Of a stretch of DNA of 64,000 bases, positions 11,201 to 23,900 are shown in pieces. The position numbers and the translations under genes were made by a program. The stretch comes from Calendula officinalis (Eukaryota; Streptophyta; Magnoliopsida; Asterales; Asteraceae). A model generated the notes under the pieces. That model saw nothing but the letters and a program-made list of their open reading frames with translations, searched no databases and was not told the origin of the DNA. Where the stretch lies: assembly GCA_963853835.1 (NCBI GenBank), contig OY970830.1, positions 46,069,966 to 46,133,965 of the forward strand, read 5' to 3'. Position 1 is the stretch's first letter. Each line of letters begins with the position of its first letter.

Positions 11201-13540
11201 GGCCGAGGTTGAAGTTCTGGCCGAGGTTAAAGTTCGGGCCGAAAATGAAGTTCGGGCCGGGAACAGTGAAGAGTTCGGGCCGAACTTGTTCTTGCAAGTG
11301 ACAAACGAACCAGCTAATTTGGTTACTCGTGGGCGTGAAACGGACACCCGAGCTGAAAGTTATGAATGTTTTAGTATAGCACCTTTTGTCACACAATCTT
11401 GGATATTGAAGAGTTCGGGCCGAAGAGGGATGTTCGGGCCGAAGTGGTGTTCGGGCCGAAGTGGGATGTTCGGGCGGAAGTGGTGTTCGGGCCGAAGTGG
11501 TGTTCGGGCCGAAGTGGTGTTCGGGCGGAGGATGATGTTCGGGCCGAGGTTGAAGTTCGGGCCGAGGTCGGAGTTCGGGCCGAGGTTGAAGTTCGGGCCT
11601 GGAACAGTGAAGAGTTCGGGCCGAACATGTTCTTGGCAGTGACGAACGAACCAACTATTTCGGTTACTCGTGGGCGTGAAACGGACACCCGAGCTGAAAG
11701 TTATGAATGTTTTAGTATAGCTCCTTTTGTCACACAATCTTGGATATTCAAGAGTTCGGGCCGAAGAGGGATGTTCGGGCCGAAGTGGTGTTCGGGCCGA
11801 AGTGGGATGTTCGGGCGGAAGTGGTGTTCGGGCCGAAGTGGTGTTCGGGCCGAGGGTGGTGTTCGGGCCGAGGATGATGTTCGGGCCGAGGTTGAAGTTC
11901 GGGCCGAGGTCGGAGTTCGGGCCAAGGTTGAAGTTCGGGCCTGGAACAGTGAAGAGTTCAGGCCGAACTTGTTCTTGGCAATGACGAACGAACCAGCTAT
12001 TTTGGTTACTCGTGGGCGTGAAACGGACACCCGAGCTGAAAGTTATGAATGTTTTAGTATAGCACCTTTTGTCACACAATCTTGGATATTGAAGAGTTCG
12101 GGCCGAAGAGGGATGTTCGGGCCGAAGTGGTGATCGGGCCAAAGTGGGATGTTCGGGCCGAAGTGGTGTTCGGGCCGAAGTGGTGTTCGGGCCGAAGTTC
12201 GGTGTTCGGGCCGAGGATGATGTTCGGGCCGAGGTTGAAGTTCGGGTCGAGGTCGGAGTTCGGGCCGAGGTTGAAGTTCGGGCCGAAAATGAAGTTCGGG
12301 CCGGGAACATTGAAGAGTTCGGGCCGAACTTGTTCTTGGCAGTGACGAACGAACCAGCTATTTTGGGTACTCGTGGGCGTGAAACGGACACCCGAGCTGA
12401 AAGTTATGAATGTTTTAGTATAGCACCTTTAGTCACACAATCTTGGATATTGAAGAGTTCGGGCCGAAGAGGGATGTTCGGGCCGAAGTGGTGCTCGGGC
12501 CGAAGTGGGATGTTCGGGCTGAAGTGGTGTTCGTGTCGAAGTTCGGTGTTCGGGTCGAGGATGATGTTCGGGCCGAGGTTGAAGTTCGGGCCGAGGTCGG
12601 AGGTCGGGCCGAGGTTGAAGTTCGGGCGGAGGTTGAAGTTCGGGCCGAAAATGAAGTTCGGGCCGGGAACAGTGAAAAGTTCGGGCCGAACTTGTTCTTG
12701 GCAGTGAAGAACGAACCAGCTATTTTGGTTACTCGTGGGCGTGAAACGGACACCCGAGCTGAAAGTTATGAATGTTTTAGTATAGCACCTTTTTTCACAC
12801 AATCTTGGATATTGAAGAGTTCGGGCTGAAGAGGGATATTCGGGCCGACGTGGTGTTCGGGCCGAAGTGGGATGTTCGGGCCGAAGTGGTGTTCGGACCG
12901 AAGTGGTGTTCGGGCTGAAGTTCGGTGTTCGGGCTGAGGATGATGTTCGGGCCGAGGTTGAAATTCGGGCCGAGGTCGGAGTTCGGGCCGAGGTTGGAGT
13001 TCGGGTCGGGAACAGTGAAGAGTTCGGGCCGAACTTGTTCTTGGCAGTGACGAACGAACCAGCTATTTTGGTTACTCGTGGGCGTGAAACGGACACCCGA
13101 GCTGAAAGTTATGAATGTTTTAGTATAGCACCTTTTGTCACACAATCTTGGATATTCAAGAGTTCGTGCCGAAGAGGGATGTTCGGGCCGAAGTGGTGTT
13201 CGGGCCGAAGTGGGATGTTCGGGCGGAAGTGGTGTTCGGGCCGAAGTGGTGTTCGGGCCGAGGATGATGTTCGGGCCGAGGTTGAAGTTCGGGCCGAGGT
13301 CGGAGTTCGGGCCAAGGTTGAAGTTCGGGCCTGGAACAGTGAAGAGTTCAGGCCGAACTTGTTCTTGGCAATGACGAACGAACCAGCTATTTTGGTTACT
13401 CGTGGGCGTGAAACGGACACCCGAGCTGAAAGTTATGAATGTTTTAGTATAGCACCTTTTGTCACACAATCTTGGATATTGAAGAGTTCGGGCCGAAGAG
13501 GGATGTTCGGGCCGAAGTGGTGATCGGGCCAAAGTGGGAT
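8076..13540 (+). repeat. Higher-order repeat, 5,465-bp block, copy 2 (16 monomers)
   Basis: Units start at 8297 F, 8621 G, 8982 H, 9344 C, 9687 F, 10010 A, 10389 B, 10732 C', 11039 D, 11399 E, 11740 F (long form), 12082 G, 12443 H, 12805 C, 13148 F and 13472 A. The block begins inside the 290-bp chimeric unit at 8007, where sequence equivalent to position 2611 onward resumes. The right end is set by the unit at 13472, which carries the full A sequence where the unit at 8007 is cut short. The near-identity suggests a recent tandem duplication, or recent homogenisation. Confidence 0.92.
9687..13147 (+). repeat. Second instance of the 3,461-bp decamer
   Basis: The same ten-subfamily order and lengths as 4222-7682. 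It is followed directly by F (13148), A (13472), B (13851), C' (14194), D (14501) and E (14843), that is, the next round of the same order. Confidence 0.8.
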
Positions 13541-15871
13541 GTTCGGGCCGAAGTGGTGTTCGGGCCGAAGTGGTGTTCGGGCCGAAGTTCGGTGTTCGGG
13601 CCGAGGATGATGTTCGGGCCGAGGTTGAAGTTCGGGTCGAGGTCGGAATTCGGGCCGAGGTTGAAGTTCTGGCCGAGGTTAAAGTTCGGGCCGAAAATGA
13701 AGTTCGGGCCGGGAACAGTGAAGAGTTCGGGCCGAACTTGTTCTTGCCAGTGACAAACGAACCAGCTATTTTGGTTACTCGCGGGCGTGAAACGGACACC
13801 CGAGCTGAAAGTTATGAATGTTTTAGTATAGCACCTTTTGTCACACAATCTTGGATATTGAAGAGTTCGGGACGAAGAGGGATGTTCGGGCCGAAGTGGT
13901 GTTCGGGCCGAAGTGGGATGTTCGGGCGGAAGTGGTGTTCGGGCTGAAGTGGTGTTCGGGCCGAAGTTCGGCGTTCGGGCCGAGGTCTGAGTTCGGGCCG
14001 AGGTTGAAGTTCGGGCCGAGGTTGAAGTTCGGGCCGAAAATGAAGTTCGGGCCGGGAACAGTGAAGAGTTCGGGCCGAACTTGTTCTTGGTAGTGACGAA
14101 CGAACCAGCTATTTTGGTTACTCGTGGGCGTGAAACGGCCACCCGAGCTGAAAGTTATGAATGCTTTAGTATAGCACCTTTTGTCACACAATCTTGGATA
14201 TTGAAGAGTTCGGGCCGAAGTGGGATGTTCGGGCCGAAGTGGTGTTCGGACCGAAGTGGTGTTCGGGCTGAAGTTCGGTGTTCGGGCCGAGGATGATGTT
14301 CGGGCCGAGGTTGAAATTCGGGCCGAGGTCGGAGTTCGGGCCGAGGTTGGAGTTCGGGTCGGGAACAGTGAAGAGTTCGGGCCGAACTTGTTCTTGGCAG
14401 TGACGAACGAACCAGCTATTTTGGTTACTCGTGGGCGTGAAACGGACACCCGAGCTGAAAGTTATGAATGTTTTAGTATAGCACCTTTTGTCACACAATC
14501 TTGGATATTGAAGAGTTCGGGCCGAAGAGGGATGTTCGGGCCGAAGTGGTGTTCGGCCCGAAGTGGGATGTTCGGGCCGAAGTGGTGTTCGGGCCGAAGT
14601 GGTGTTCAGGCCGACGATGATGTTCGGGCCGAGGTTGAAGTTCGGGTCGAGGTCGGAGTTCGGGCCGAGGTTGAAGTTCTGGCCGAGGTTAAAGTTCGGG
14701 CCGGGAACAGTGAAGAGTTCGGGCCGAACTTGTTCTTGCCAGTGACAAACGAACCAACTAATTTGGTTACTCGTGGGCGTGAAACGGACACCCGAGCTGA
14801 AAGTTATGAATGTTTTAGTATAGCACCTTTTGTCACACAATCTTGGATATTGAAGAGTTCGGGCCGAAGAGGGATGTTCGGGCCGAAGTGGTGTTCGGGC
14901 CGAAGTGGGATGTTCGGGCGGAAGTGGTGTTCGGGTCGAAGTGGTGTTCGGGCGGAGGATGATGTTCGGGCCGAGGTTGAAGTTCGGGCCGAGGTCGGAG
15001 TTCGGGCCGAGGTTGAAGTTCGGGCCTGGAACAGTGAAGAGTTCGGGCCGAACTTGTTCTTGGCAGTGACGAATGAACCAGCTATTTCGGGTACTCGTGG
15101 GCGTGAAACGGACACCCGAGCTGAAAGTTATGAATGTTTTAGTATAGCACCTTTTGTCACACAATCTTGGATATTGAAGAGTTCGGGCCGAAGAGGGATG
15201 TTTGGGCCGAAGTGGTGCTCGGGCCGAAGTGGGATGTTCGGGCTGAAGTGGTGTTCGTGTCGAAGTTCGGTGTTCGGGTCGAGGATGATGTTCGGGCCGA
15301 GGTTGAAGTTCGGGCCGAGGTCGGAGGTCGGGCCGAGGTTGAAGTTCGGGCGGAGGTTGAAGTTCGGGCCGAAAATGAAGTTCGGGCCGGGAACAGTGAA
15401 AAGTTCGGGCCGAACTTGTTCTTGGCAGTGAAGAACGAACCAGCTATTTTGGTTACTCGTTGGCGTGAAACGGACACCCGAGCTGAAAGTTATGAATGTT
15501 TTAGTATAGCACCTTTTGTCACACAATCTTGGATATTGAAGAGTTCGGGCTGAAGAGGGATGTTCGGGCCGACGTGGTGTTCGGGCCGAAGTGGGATGTT
15601 CGGGCCGAAGTGGTGTTCGGACCGAAGTGGTGTTCGGGCTGAAGTTCGGTGTTCGGGCCGAGGATGATGTTCGGGCCGAGGTTGAAATTCGGGCCGAGGT
15701 CGGAGTTCGGGCCGAGGTTGGAGTTCGGGTCGGGAACAGTGAAGAGTTCGGGCCGAACTTGTTCTTGACAGTGACGAACGAACCAGCTATTTTGGTTACT
15801 CGTGGGCGTGAAACGGACACCCGAGCTGAAAGTTATGAATGTTTTAGTATAGCACCTTTTGTCACACAATC
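13148..15871 (+). repeat. Shortened decamer (octamer lacking F and G), 2,724 bp
   Basis: Units 13148 F, 13472 A, 13851 B, 14194 C', 14501 D (342 bp, one 18-mer lost), 14843 E, 15167 H and 15529 C. The order matches the decamer except that the internal F and G are absent, and the next F starts at 15872. This fits deletion of two monomers by unequal exchange. Confidence 0.75.
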
Positions 15872-18800
15872 TTGGATATTCAAGAGTTCGGGCCGAAGAG
15901 GGATGTTCGGGCCGAAGTGGTGTTCGGGCCGAAGTGGGATGTTCGGGCGGAAGTGGTGTTCGGGCCGAAGTGGTGTTCGGTCCGAGGATGATGTTCGGGC
16001 CGAGGTTGAAGTTCGGGCCGAGGTCGGAGTTCGGGCCAAGGTTGAAGATCGGGCCTGGAACAGTGAAGAGTTCAGGCCGAACTTGTTCTTGGCAATGACG
16101 AACGAACCAGCTATTTTGGTTACTCATGGGCGTGAAACGGACACCCGAGCTGAAAGTTATGAATGTTTTAGTATAGCACCTTTTGTCACACAATCTTGGA
16201 TATTGAAGAGTTCGGGCCGAAGAGGGATGTTCGGGCCGAAGTGGTGATCGGGCCAAAGTGGGATGTTCGGGCCGAAGTGGTGTTCGGGCCGAAGTGGTGT
16301 TCGGGCCGAAGTTCGGTGTTCGGGCCGAGGATGATGTTCGGGCCGAGGTTGAAGTTCGGGTCGAGGTCGGAGTTCGGGCCGAGGTTGAAGTTCTGGCCGA
16401 GGTTAAAGTTCGGGCCGAAAATGAAGTTCGGGCCGGGAACAGTGAAGAGTTCGGGCCGAACTTGTTCTTGCCAGTGACAAACGAACTAGCTATTTTGGTT
16501 ACTCGCGGGCGTGAAACGGACACCCGAGCTGAAAGTTATGAATGTTTTAGTATAGCACCTTTTGTCACACAATCTTGGATATTGAAGAGTTCGGGCCGAA
16601 GAGGGATGTTCGGGCCGAAGTGGTGTTCGGGCCGAAGTGGGATGTTCGGGCGGAAGTGGTGTTCGGGCGGAAGTGGTGTTCGGGCCGAAGTTCGGCGTTC
16701 GGGCCGAGGTCTGAGTTCGGGCCGAGGTTGAAGTTCGGGCCGAGGTTGAAGTTCGGGCCGAAAATGAAGTTCGGGTCGGGAACAGTGAAGAGTTTGGGCC
16801 GAACTTGTTCTTGGCAGTGACGAACGAACCAGCTATTTTGGTTACTCGTGGGCGTGAAACGGCCACCAGAGCTGAAAGTTATGAATGCTTTAGTATAGCA
16901 CCTTTTGTCACACAATCTTGGATATTGAAGAGTTCGGGCCGAAGTGGGATGTTCGGGCCGAAGTGGTGCTCGGACCGAAGTGGTGTTCGGGCTGAAGTTC
17001 GGTGTTCGGGCCGAGGATGATGTTCGGGCCGAGGTTGAAATTCGGGCCGAGGTCGGAGTTCGGGCCGAGGTTGGAGTTCGGGTCGGGAACAGTGAAGAGT
17101 TCGGGCCGAACTTGTTCTTGGCAGTGACGAACGAACCAGCTATTTTGGTTACTCGTGGGCGTGAAACGGACACCCGAGCTGAAAGTTATGAATGTTTTAG
17201 TATAGCACCTTTTGTCACACAATCTTGGATATTGAAGAGTTCGGGCCGAAGAGGGATGTTCGGGCCGAAGTGGTGTTCGGGCTGAAGTGGGATGTTCGGG
17301 CCGAAGTGGTGTTCGGGCCGAAGTGGTGTTCAGGCCGACGATGATGTTCGGGCCGAGGTTGAAGTTCGGGTCGAGGTCGGAGTTCGGGCCGAGGTTGAAG
17401 TTCTGGCCGAGGTTAAAGTTCGGGCCGAAAATGAAGTTCGGGCCGGGAACAGTGAAGAGTTCGGGCCGAACTTGTTCTTGCCAATGACAAACGAACCAGC
17501 TAATTTGGTTACTCGTGGGCGTGAAACGGACACCCGAGCTGAAAGTTATGAATGTTTTAGTATAGCACCTTTTGTCACACAATCTTGGATATTGAAGAGT
17601 TCGGGCCGAAGAGGGATGTTCGGGCCGAAGTGGTGTTCGGGCCGAAGTGGGATGTTCGGGCGGAAGTGGTGTTCGGGTCGAAGTGGTGTTCGGGCGGAGG
17701 ATGATGTTCGGGCCGAGGTTGAAGTTCGGGCCGAGGTCGGAGTTCGGGCCGAGGTTGAAGTTCGGGCCTGGAACAGTGAAGAGTTCGGGCCGAACTTGTT
17801 CTTGGCAGTGACGAATGAACCAGCTATTTCGGGTACTCGTGGGCGTGAAACGGACACCCGAGCTGAAAGTTATGAATGTTTTAGTATAGCACCTTTTGTC
17901 ACACAATCTTGGATATTGAAGAGTTCGGGCCGAAGAGGGATGTTCGGGCCGAAGTGGTGTTCGGGCCGAAGTGGGATGTTCGGGCGGAAGTGGTGTTCGG
18001 GCCGAAGTGGTGTTCGGGCCGAGGATGATGTTCGGGCCGAGGTTGAAGTTCGGGCCGAGGTCGGTGTTCGGGCCAAGGTTGAAGTTCGGGCCTGGAACAG
18101 TGAAGAGTTCGGGCCGAAATTGTTCTTGGCAGTGACGAACGAACCAGCTATTTTGGTTACTCGTGGGCGTGAAACGGACACACGAGCTGAAAGTTATGAA
18201 TGTTTTAGTATAGTACCTTTTGTCACACAATCTTGGATATTAAAGAGTTCGGGCCGAAGAGGGATGTTCGGGCCGAAGTGGTGTTCGGGCCAAAGTGGGA
18301 TGTTCGGGCCGAAGTGGTGTTCGGGCCGAAGTGGTGTTCGGGCCGAAGTTCGGTGTTCGGGCCGAGGATGATGTTCGGGCCGAGGTTGAAGTTCGGGTCG
18401 AGGTCGGAGTTCGGGCCGAGGTTGAAGTTCTGGCCGAGGTTAAAGTTCGGGCCGAAAATGAAGTTCGGGCCGGGAACAGTGAAGAGTTCGGGCCGAACTT
18501 GTTCTTGCCAGTGACAAACGAACCAGCTATTTTGGTTACTCGCGGGCGTGAAACGGACACCCGAGCTGAAAGTTATGAATGTTTTAGTATAGCACCTTTT
18601 GTCACACAATCTTGGATATTGAAGAGTTCGGGCCGAAGAGGGATGTTCGGGCCGAAGTGGTGTTCGGGCCGAAATGGGATGTTCGGGCGGAAGTGGTGTT
18701 CGGGCCGAAGTGGTGTTCGGGCCGAAGTTCGGCGTTCGGGCCGAGGTCTGAGTTCGGGCCGAGGTTGAAGTTCGGGCCGAGGTTGAAGTTCGGGCCGAAA

Positions 18801-19943
18801 ATGAAGTTCGGGCCGGGAACAATGAAGAGTTCGGGCCGAACTTGTTCTTGGCAGTGACGAATGAACCAGCTATTTTGGTCACTCGTGGGCGTGAAACGGC
18901 CACCCGAGCTGAAAGTTATGAATGCTTTAGTATAGCACCTTTTGTCACACAATCTTGGATATTGAAGAGTTCGGGCCGAAGAGGGATGTTCGGGCCGACG
19001 TGGTGTTCGGGCCGAAGTGGGATGTTCGGGCCGAAGTGGTGTTCGGGCCGAAGTTCGGTGTTCGGGCCGAGGATGATGTTCGGGCCGAGGTTGAAGTTCG
19101 GGCCGAGGTCGGAGTTCGGGCCGAGGTTGAAGTTCCGGCCGAAAATGAAGTTCGGGCCGGGAACAGTGAAGAGTTCGGGCCGAACTTGTTCTTGGCAGTG
19201 ACGAACGAACCAGCTATTTTGGTTACTCGTGGGCGTGAAACGGCCACCCGAGCTGAAAGTTATGAATGCTTTAGTATAGCACCTTTTGTCACACAATCTT
19301 GGATATTGAAGAGTTCGGGCCGAAGAGGGATGTTCGGGCCGACGTGGTGTTCGGGCCGAAGTTCGGTGTTCGGGCCGAGGATGATGTTCGGGCCGAGGTT
19401 GAAGTTCGGGCCGAGGTCGGAGTTCGGGCCGAGGTTGAAGTTCGGGCCGAAAATGAAGTTCGGGCCGGGAACAGTGAAGAGTGTGGGCCGAACTTGTTCT
19501 GGCAGTGACGAACGAACCGTTACTCGTGACGTGAAACGGACACCCGAGCTGAAAGTTATGAGTGTTTAGTATAGCACCTTTTGTCACACAATCTTGAATA
19601 TTGAAGAGTTCGGGCCGAAGAGGGATGTTCGGGCCGAAGTGGTGTTCGGGCCGAAGTGGGATGTTCGGGCGGAAGTGGTGTTCGGGCCGAAGTGGTGTTC
19701 GGGCCGAAGTGGTGTTCGGGCGGAGGATGATGTTCGGGCCGAGGTTGAAGTTCGGGCCGAGGTTGGAGTTCGGTCCGAGGTCGAAGTTCGGGCCTGGAAC
19801 AGTGAAGAGTTCGGGCCGAACTTGTTCTTGGCAGTGACGAACGAACCAGCTATTTCGGTTACTCGTGGGCGTGAAACGGACACCCGAGCTGAAAGTTATG
19901 AATGTTTTAGTATAGCACCTTTTGTCACACAATCTTGGATATT
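13168..19943 (+). repeat. Higher-order repeat, period 7,798 bp, copy 1
   Basis: Units start at 13472 A, 13851 B, 14194 C', 14501 D, 14843 E, 15167 H, 15529 C, 15872 F, 16196 A, 16575 B, 16918 C', 17225 D, 17585 E, 17909 F'' (GGTCGGTGTTCGGGCC, ACACACGAGC), 18233 A (TTAAAGAG), 18612 B, 18955 B2 (TTCCGGCC), 19299 I (295 bp, GAGTGTGGGCC, GTGACGTG) and 19594 E2 (TTGAATATT). Each recurs 7,798 bp to the right. Differences found include 14091 t/21889 c, 14268 c/22066 a, 16490 c/24288 g, 16512 t/24310 a and 18299 g/26097 a. Confidence 0.93.
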
Positions 19944-20965
19944 CAAGAGTTCGGGCCGAAGAGGGATGTTCGGGCCGAAGTGGTGTTCGGGCCGAAGTGG
20001 GATGTTCGGGCGGAAGTGGTGTTCGGGCCGAAGTGGTGTTCGGGCCGAGGATGATGTTCGGGCCGAGGTTGAAGTTCGGGCCGAGGTCGGAGTTCGGGCC
20101 AAGGTTGAAGTTCGGGCCTGGAACAGTGAAGAGTTCAGGCCGAACTTGTTCTTGGCAATGACGAACGAACCAGCTATTTTGGTTACTCGTGGGCGTGAAA
20201 CGGACACCCGAGCTGAAAGTTATGAATGTTTTAGTATAGCACCTTTTGTCACACAATCTTGGATATTGAAGAGTTCGGGCCGAAGAGGGATGTTCGGGCC
20301 GAAGTGGTGCTCGGGCCGAAGTGAGATGTTCGGGCCGAAGTGGTGTTCGGGTCGAAGTTCGGTGTTCGGGCCGAGGTTGAAGTTCGGGCCGAGGCCGGAG
20401 GTCGGGCCGAGGTTGAAGTTCGGGCGGAGGTTGAAGTTCGGGCCGAAAATGAAGTTCGGGCCGGGAACAGTGAAGAGTTCGGGCCGAACTTGTTCTTGGC
20501 AGTGAAGAACGAACCAGCTATTTTGGTTACTCGTGGGCGTGAAACGGACACCCGAGCTGAAAGTTATGAATGTTTTAGTATAGCACCTTTTGTCACACAA
20601 TCTTGGATATTGAAGAGTTCGGGCCGAAGAGGGATGTTCGGGCCGACGTGGTGTTCGGGCCGAAGTGGGATGTTCGGGCCGAAGTGGTGTTCGGACCGAA
20701 GTGGTGTTCGGGCTGAAGTTCGGTGTTCGGGCCGAGGATGATGGTCGGGCCGAGGTTGAAATTCGGGCCGAGGTCGGAGTTCGGGCCGAGGTTGGAGTTC
20801 GGGTCGGGAACAGTGAAGAGTTCGGGCCGAACTTGTTCTTGGCTGTGACGAACGAACCAGCTATTTTGGTTACTCGTGGGCGTGAAACGGACACCCGAGC
20901 TGAAAGTTATGAATGTTTTAGTATAGCACCTTTTGTCACACAATCTTGGATATTCAAGAGTTCGG
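19944..20965 (+). repeat. Segment between the two 7,798-bp copies
   Basis: Holds the rest of the F unit at 19935, an H unit at 20259 (344 bp, lacking the GATGATG 18-mer), a C unit at 20603 with the private variant GATGGTCGGG, and the start of the F unit at 20946. At offset 7,798 it resembles 12146-13167 less closely than the rest does. The GATGGTCGGG variant is shared with the C unit at 27733, so that unit came from this one or its ancestor. Confidence 0.8.
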
Positions 20966-23900
20966 GCCGAAGAGGGATGTTCGGGCCGAAGTGGTGTTCG
21001 GGCCGAAGTGGGATGTTCGGGCGGAAGTGGTGTTCGGGCCGAAGTGGTGTTCGGGCCGAGGATGATGTTCGGGCCGAGGTTGAAGTTCGGGCCGAGGTCG
21101 GAGTTCGGGCCAAGGTTGAAGTTCGGGCCTGGAACAGTGAAGAGTTCAGGCCGAACTTGTTCTTGGCAATGACGAACGAACCAGCTATTTTGGTTACTCG
21201 TGGGCGTGAAACGGACACCCGAGCTGAAAGTTATGAATGTTTTAGTATAGCACCTTTTGTCACACAATCTTGGATATTGAAGAGTTCGGGCCGAAGAGGG
21301 ATGTTCGGGCCGAAGTGGTGATCGGGCCAAAGTGGGATGTTCGGGCCGAAGTGGTGTTCGGGCCGAAGTGGTGTTCGGGCCGAAGTTCGGTGTTCGGGCC
21401 GAGGATGATGTTCGGGCCGAGGTTGAAGTTCGGGTCGAGGTCGGAATTCGGGCCGAGGTTGAAGTTCTGGCCGAGGTTAAAGTTCGGGCCGAAAATGAAG
21501 TTCGGGCCGGGAACAGTGAAGAGTTCGGGCCGAACTTGTTCTTGCCAGTGACAAACGAACCAGCTATTTTGGTTACTCGCGGGCGTGAAACGGACACCCG
21601 AGCTGAAAGTTATGAATGTTTTAGTATAGCACCTTTTGTCACACAATCTTGGATATTGAAGAGTTCGGGACGAAGAGGGATGTTCGGGCCGAAGTGGTGT
21701 TCGGGCCGAAGTGGGATGTTCGGGCGGAAGTGGTGTTCGGGCTGAAGTGGTGTTCGGGCCGAAGTTCGGCGTTCGGGCCGAGGTCTGAGTTCGGGCCGAG
21801 GTTGAAGTTCGGGCCGAGGTTGAAGTTCGGGCCGAAAATGAAGTTCGGGCCGGGAACAGTGAAGAGTTCGGGCCGAACTTGTTCTTGGCAGTGACGAACG
21901 AACCAGCTATTTTGGTTACTCGTGGGCGTGAAACGGCCACCCGAGCTGAAAGTTATGAATGCTTTAGTATAGCACCTTTTGTCACACAATCTTGGATATT
22001 GAAGAGTTCGGGCCGAAGTGGGATGTTCGGGCCGAAGTGGTGTTCGGACCGAAGTGGTGTTCGGGATGAAGTTCGGTGTTCGGGCCGAGGATGATGTTCG
22101 GGCCGAGGTTGAAATTCGGGCCGAGGTCGGAGTTCGGGCCGAGGTTGGAGTTCGGGTCGGGAACAGTGAAGAGTTCGGGCCGAACTTGTTCTTGGCAGTG
22201 ACGAACGAACCAGCTATTTTGGTTACTCGTGGGCGTGAAACGGACACCCGAGCTGAAAGTTATGAATGTTTTAGTATAGCACCTTTTGTCACACAATCTT
22301 GGATATTGAAGAGTTCGGGCCGAAGAGGGATGTTCGGGCCGAAGTGGTGTTCGGCCCGAAGTGGGATGTTCGGGCCGAAGTGGTGTTCGGGCCGAAGTGG
22401 TGTTCAGGCCGACGATGATGTTCGGGCCGAGGTTGAAGTTCGGGTCGAGGTCGGAGTTCGGGCCGAGGTTGAAGTTCTGGCCGAGGTTAAAGTTCGGGCC
22501 GGGAACAGTGAAGAGTTCGGGCCGAACTTGTTCTTGCCAGTGACAAACGAACCAACTAATTTGGTTACTCGTGGGCGTGAAACGGACACCCGAGCTGAAA
22601 GTTATGAATGTTTTAGTATAGCACCTTTTGTCACACAATCTTGGATATTGAAGAGTTCGGGCCGAAGAGGGATGTTCGGGCCGAAGTGGTGTTCGGGCCG
22701 AAGTGGGATGTTCGGGCGGAAGTGGTGTTCGGGTCGAAGTGGTGTTCGGGCGGAGGATGATGTTCGGGCCGAGGTTGAAGTTCGGGCCGAGGTCGGAGTT
22801 CGGGCCGAGGTTGAAGTTCGGGCCTGGAACAGTGAAGAGTTCGGGCCGAACTTGTTCTTGGCAGTGACGAATGAACCAGCTATTTCGGGTACTCGTGGGC
22901 GTGAAACGGACACCCGAGCTGAAAGTTATGAATGTTTTAGTATAGCACCTTTTGTCACACAATCTTGGATATTGAAGAGTTCGGGCCGAAGAGGGATGTT
23001 TGGGCCGAAGTGGTGCTCGGGCCGAAGTGGGATGTTCGGGCTGAAGTGGTGTTCGTGTCGAAGTTCGGTGTTCGGGTCGAGGATGATGTTCGGGCCGAGG
23101 TTGAAGTTCGGGCCGAGGTCGGAGGTCGGGCCGAGGTTGAAGTTCGGGCGGAGGTTGAAGTTCGGGCCGAAAATGAAGTTCGGGCCGGGAACAGTGAAAA
23201 GTTCGGGCCGAACTTGTTCTTGGCAGTGAAGAACGAACCAGCTATTTTGGTTACTCGTTGGCGTGAAACGGACACCCGAGCTGAAAGTTATGAATGTTTT
23301 AGTATAGCACCTTTTGTCACACAATCTTGGATATTGAAGAGTTCGGGCTGAAGAGGGATGTTCGGGCCGACGTGGTGTTCGGGCCGAAGTGGGATGTTCG
23401 GGCCGAAGTGGTGTTCGGACCGAAGTGGTGTTCGGGCTGAAGTTCGGTGTTCGGGCCGAGGATGATGTTCGGGCCGAGGTTGAAATTCGGGCCGAGGTCG
23501 GAGTTCGGGCCGAGGTTGGAGTTCGGGTCGGGAACAGTGAAGAGTTCGGGCCGAACTTGTTCTTGACAGTGACGAACGAACCAGCTATTTTGGTTACTCG
23601 TGGGCGTGAAACGGACACCCGAGCTGAAAGTTATGAATGTTTTAGTATAGCACCTTTTGTCACACAATCTTGGATATTCAAGAGTTCGGGCCGAAGAGGG
23701 ATGTTCGGGCCGAAGTGGTGTTCGGGCCGAAGTGGGATGTTCGGGCGGAAGTGGTGTTCGGGCCGAAGTGGTGTTCGGTCCGAGGATGATGTTCGGGCCG
23801 AGGTTGAAGTTCGGGCCGAGGTCGGAGTTCGGGCCAAGGTTGAAGATCGGGCCTGGAACAGTGAAGAGTTCAGGCCGAACTTGTTCTTGGCAATGACGAA

